Shown here one piece after another: positions 60,588 through 64,000 of a stretch of 64,000 bases of DNA. The notes beneath the pieces were generated by a model. That model was not told where the DNA came from, did no database searches, and worked only from the letters and a program-made list of their open reading frames with translations. The stretch covers positions 1-64,000 of the forward strand of contig NC_009409.2 of NCBI RefSeq assembly GCF_000002875.2, read 5' to 3'. Made by a program: the position numbers and the translations under genes. How positions within the stretch are numbered: the first letter of the stretch is position 1; each line of letters opens with the position of its first letter. Source of the DNA: Leishmania infantum JPCM5. Taxonomy: Eukaryota; Euglenozoa; Kinetoplastea; Trypanosomatida; Trypanosomatidae.

Positions 60588-62800
60588 TCGCAAAGGGAAA
60601 GGACAAAAAAATAAGAAGATAAAGTACACAACGACGGGCCACTGGAACACGCGCAGCCACAGCGTCGCCGAGACGCACGCCGATGCCGACACAAAGGCGT
60701 GCAGAGAGAGAGAGGAGAGGAGGAGGAGAGACAACAACACGAGGCAAACGATAGTAAACACAAGGTGGCCCGCACAAGCGATGGAAAGGGGAACTGACAG
60801 AGCGGGAGGTCGAAGATGGAGGGGGTGGAAGGGACGGGCAGGGAGGGTCCAGCTAAGGTTTGATAATACTTAATAAGACGGGAGGGAGGAGGACAAAGAA
60901 AGGAGAGCCAAGAGAAAGGAAGGCGAGGCAGCGAGGAGACGATGATGGCCGTGTGCCTCCTCGCGCGTTGGTGAACCTTTTATTGGCGGCACGCGAGTCG
61001 TGTGTATGTGTGAATGCGTGTGTGTGAGTGTGTGCCCACTAAAGAGTGTGCAGGCTTGACTGCAGGTTGCTGTACGTTGTCTGAATGGCCGACACACGTA
61101 CGAAGAGACGTGTACACCCATGCACACGCACAGAGAGAGCGAGAGACCAATAACGAGGTCACAAGGAAAAAGGGGGACCTCCAGGTGGCGCTCGGCACAG
61201 AGACGGTGCGGCACCGCTTACACGGCACACCAGTGCGTGTGCCGTGTGCTTAAGAAGAGAAAAAAAAACGAGAAAACAAGAGTCTTAGTAGCTTAGGAAA
61301 TGCGTGGTGTGTGGTGTCTCGAGCAGCAGGAGACGGGAGGGGTGTGGGGGGACAGTTAGGGCGAACAATACCCGAACAGAAGGAAAAAAACAAGCAACCC
61401 TCAACGAGAGGAGGGACAACAGTCGCTGACGGCAGAGACAGACGCAGACACAGCCACTCAGGCGCAAGTATCTTAACCTACGAAGCAGACGGTTGTGTGT
61501 TGCGCATACGAACGCAGTGTACGCGTGGTGAGACAAGTGGAGCACAAGCGATGCCACTGCTGTGCTTGTTTATTTCTCTGCCCTTCTGGGACCTGTGCGC
61601 GGGCGCGTGGACCTCTGTGTGAATGATAGCGTTGCCTGCTGTGGCGGCACACAAAACAGAGAAGAGTAGGAGAACGTCCACTCACGCGCTCTGCCTATCA
61701 CTGATACGCCGTAAAGCAGCCGCCGCACATGAAGGCGAGACGCGAGGAGGAGGGGAAGGCGGGATGTGCGTGCGCTGCAATAGACAGGTCACACTCGAGA
61801 CGCACACGAATGCATACGCACACAATAGAACGGCGAAACGACCGAACCAGAACACAAAGAAAAGGAAGACAATCTGTGATTAAGCGAGTGCGCCCGTATG
61901 CGCGCCAGGGGTGTGTGTGTGAGCGTGTGAGCGGTGCGAATCGAGCGACCGTGAGGGTGTGCACAGGTACACGCCAAAGACCAGAGAAGTGGGCAGGGCA
62001 ACAACAAAAAGGCAAACTCAGCAAGACACGCTGCGTTGGCGTTGGTTTGTTGCGTGTATCGCAGGCTCACCACGGTGGCGTCAGCGGTCACGGCCATGAG
62101 TGGGTGGACCCGAGAACGAAAAACAGGAAAGACGGAGGAGAAGGCGGAGAGATGACGCGCTGAAGAATCGTCAGACAGAGGATGCGCAGACGCATGTGCG
62201 CACCTGCTGACCGGTGTGAATGCGAAGGGAGAGGAAGGCACGTGCACCGGTCACAAGTGACGAGGGCAACACAGCGAAGGCCCGGGTTGAGGAAAGCAGA
62301 GGGCTGCAGGCACCGGAGGAGCACCAAGTGGCCCTCACTCCGCCACACACGTACACACACCGCTAGAAGGGGCCGATGTAGTCCTATCCTCCTCTGCCTC
62401 GACCCCATCGGCTCGACTCGGCTCCCCACGGTGTCCATCAAAGGAGTATCACACATCTCTCGATGGGCCGGAGGGATCTACAGGTGCAATACGTTTTCCG
62501 TGTCTGGATGTGCATATTTTGGTTACGGAACGGTGGCCGTCCACCAATGTGATAGTAGGACTCCATGCACAGGCACAAACGAGCAGGCGGTTGCACACGC
62601 ATAAACATGCCGTCTCCCCGCCGATAGCGCACACGCACACACCAACTGCACGACTTACAATGTCCTGCATCGACAGGGATACGAAGACAGACCTCACACA
62701 CACACACACAACCGGTGCGCCAAGGAGCAGGAGAAGAGCGAGTGAGGGCACGCGGTTGGGGGGGAGGGAGGAGGGAGACGAGCAGTGTCCCGCGTCGCAT
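60588..62800. promoter_or_regulatory. Long intergenic region
   Basis: 2.2 kb without a supportable gene. Purine tract at 60701-60731 (GA-rich) lies 115-145 bp upstream of the carrier ATG and is a clear trans-splice candidate. TG/CA microsatellites occur at about 61005-61036, 61909-61922 and 62695-62711. Plus- and minus-strand open frames in this gap have Cys/His/Arg or CA-type composition and look non-coding. Confidence 0.5.
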
Positions 62801-64000
62801 TCAGTTCGGACGTGGGCGAGGGAAGTTGCGCCCTTGGTAGCCGCCACCACCACCCCGCCCAGGGCCGCCACCGTGACCATGACGATTGCGACTGCTGTTG
62901 CCGTTCCCGCCGCCGTGACCTTGGTGGTGACCCGATTGTGTGCGAGCCGTCTTTGTGAACTCCGCGTACATCTCCGTCTGCGTTTGTGTGCCGTCGGTTT
63001 GCAGCACTCGCTGAAGCACCATCGGCGGTGCCGTCCGCATGCGATGCTGCAGCCGCTTCGTGTCCCGCTCGAAGCCGGCTGTGAAGAGTGACTCGGCCAC
63101 ATCCACCGGTGGCGCAAAGGTGAACGCGGGTGCCTCGTCGTCGGAGAACTCGTCTTCATCGTCGCTGGGTAAATCCTCGTCGTCCACCTCACTCTCGCAC
63201 AGCAAGAACCCCGGGTACTCGTTCTGCAGGCTAATGCGCGGGTCCGCCGGCCGCGGGGGAGGGTTGAAGGGAGGTGCCACCTTGTCTGTGAAGCGGTGGC
63301 ACATGTCAATCACGTCGCCCATCTCGATCCACGCAATGGGAAGCCGGTGAATGTTCTCGCCGAATATGCGAAACAGGTTGCCCACCGACACATCCACCGC
63401 CTTCACCTCCGCGTCCGCGACCTCCTCCACACCCTTCTTGGCCAGCCAGCAGTCTCGCACAACCCTCATCGCCTTCATGATTGGTGCAAACTGCCGCGTC
63501 GAGCCGAGGCGGAAGCGCCTCACTGCCGCCGCACGCTCGAGGCAGTCGGCGAGTGCATCGAGGTCTCCGTCGTCGCACGCCTCCCGCAGCGACAGCACAC
63601 GCTTCGCCGCGTGCGCCAGCTCTGCAATGGGGCCACGCCCCTCCGCGTCGTCCTGCAGACCCAGCGCAATCTGGGCCGTGATGCACTGGCGACAGTTGTA
63701 GTGACGCGCGAAGTTGCGGCCGCGCACCACCTTTGAGCACGCCGGGCACTGTAGTGACCTCCACGTCGCCTCATCAGCATTCTTGTCGTTCGTCAGACGC
63801 ACAATCCACTGGCCGCCCTCGTTTACCAGACGGAAAGTGGGGGAGTGGATCAGCAAGAACTCGCGCACGTTGCCGAACTCCGCGACCGCCTCCCTGTTCG
63901 CCAGCGTTGAGATGCGACTCACAAGCACATCCAGCTCTACCGCGCCACCGCACGCCGCGACAGCATCCCGAATGAAGCGCACACCGAGAGGAAAGTTGCC
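62801..64000 (-). CDS. Zinc-finger and RGG-tail protein, 5'-truncated by window end
   Basis: The frame stays open to base 64000 with no ATG near the edge (a GTG lies at 63982), so the start is outside the window. About 399 codons are visible. Seen, numbering from the visible end: a winged-helix-like segment at about 10-70 (VSRISTLANREAV...FLLIHSPTFRLV...GGQWIVRL), a C2HC-type zinc finger just after (CPAC...H...C), a helical middle region, an acidic stretch (VDDEDLPSDDEDEF) around 270-285, and a glycine/arginine/histidine-rich RGG tail (GGGPGRGGGGG). Such a mix suggests an RNA-binding protein; no exact family recognised. Confidence 0.8.
   Translation of the reverse strand, partial: GNFPLGVRFIRDAVAACGGAVELDVLVSRISTLANREAVAEFGNVREFLLIHSPTFRLVNEGGQWIVRLTNDKNADEATWRSLQCPACSKVVRGRNFARHYNCRQCITAQIALGLQDDAEGRGPIAELAHAAKRVLSLREACDDGDLDALADCLERAAAVRRFRLGSTRQFAPIMKAMRVVRDCWLAKKGVEEVADAEVKAVDVSVGNLFRIFGENIHRLPIAWIEMGDVIDMCHRFTDKVAPPFNPPPRPADPRISLQNEYPGFLLCESEVDDEDLPSDDEDEFSDDEAPAFTFAPPVDVAESLFTAGFERDTKRLQHRMRTAPPMVLQRVLQTDGTQTQTEMYAEFTKTARTQSGHHQGHGGGNGNSSRNRHGHGGGPGRGGGGGYQGRNFPRPRPN

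Noticed and set aside
1..64000. CRISPR arrays, tRNA, rRNA or bacterial operon signals
   Set aside because: None seen: no regular direct repeats with spacers, no tRNA B-box-like site outside coding sequence, and genes are eukaryotic.

Overview
The window is the left end of a Leishmania-type trypanosomatid chromosome. It opens with CCCTAA telomere repeats in the orientation expected for a left end. A gene-poor subtelomere of about 3.9 kb follows, then intronless genes all on the minus strand, so one polycistronic unit is transcribed toward the telomere. GC-rich coding sequence, long UTR/intergenic stretches with pyrimidine tracts upstream of start codons (purine runs on the plus strand), kinetoplastid-type proteins and SIDER-like repeats all fit Leishmania. 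From memory, Leishmania major PABP3 is LmjF.25.0080. Finding a PABP of this type as about the ninth gene from a telomere suggests the left end of the chromosome 25 equivalent. The species cannot be fixed by reading.

Layout: 1-3904 telomere and subtelomere (variant telomere units, two decayed coding fragments, one copy of a 748-bp repeat). 3905-18130 GT2-like glycosyltransferase, NatB catalytic subunit, BMT5-like rRNA methyltransferase with zinc fingers, a 1267-residue coiled-coil protein, CEP44-domain protein, SFT2-like Golgi protein, and two hypothetical proteins. 19799-29343 PABP, a small acidic mitochondrial protein, Bet1-like SNARE, a 56-residue basic protein, a RAMP4/SERP-like ER protein, and a 474-residue hypothetical protein. 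32146-41897 ETF-beta, organellar TypA/BipA GTPase, RPB6-family polymerase subunit, two hypothetical proteins. 43172-64000 CPSF100, a 1049-residue protein with dsRBD-like repeats, UCHL3-like deubiquitinase, IFT144/WDR19, an ornithine-carrier-like SLC25 protein, and a 5'-truncated zinc-finger/RGG protein cut by the window end.

As usual in trypanosomatids, neighbours are not functionally grouped. The genes cover mRNA processing and translation (CPSF100, PABP, BMT5, TypA, RPB6), secretion (SFT2, Bet1, RAMP4, glycosyltransferase), cilium and basal body (IFT144, CEP44) and mitochondrial metabolism (ETF-beta, SLC25 carrier). Regulation is expected at trans-splicing and 3'UTR level.

The most unusual features are non-coding: three SIDER-like elements (two almost identical 554-bp copies 7.8 kb apart) and a 748-bp near-identical repeat shared by the subtelomere and an internal intergenic region.
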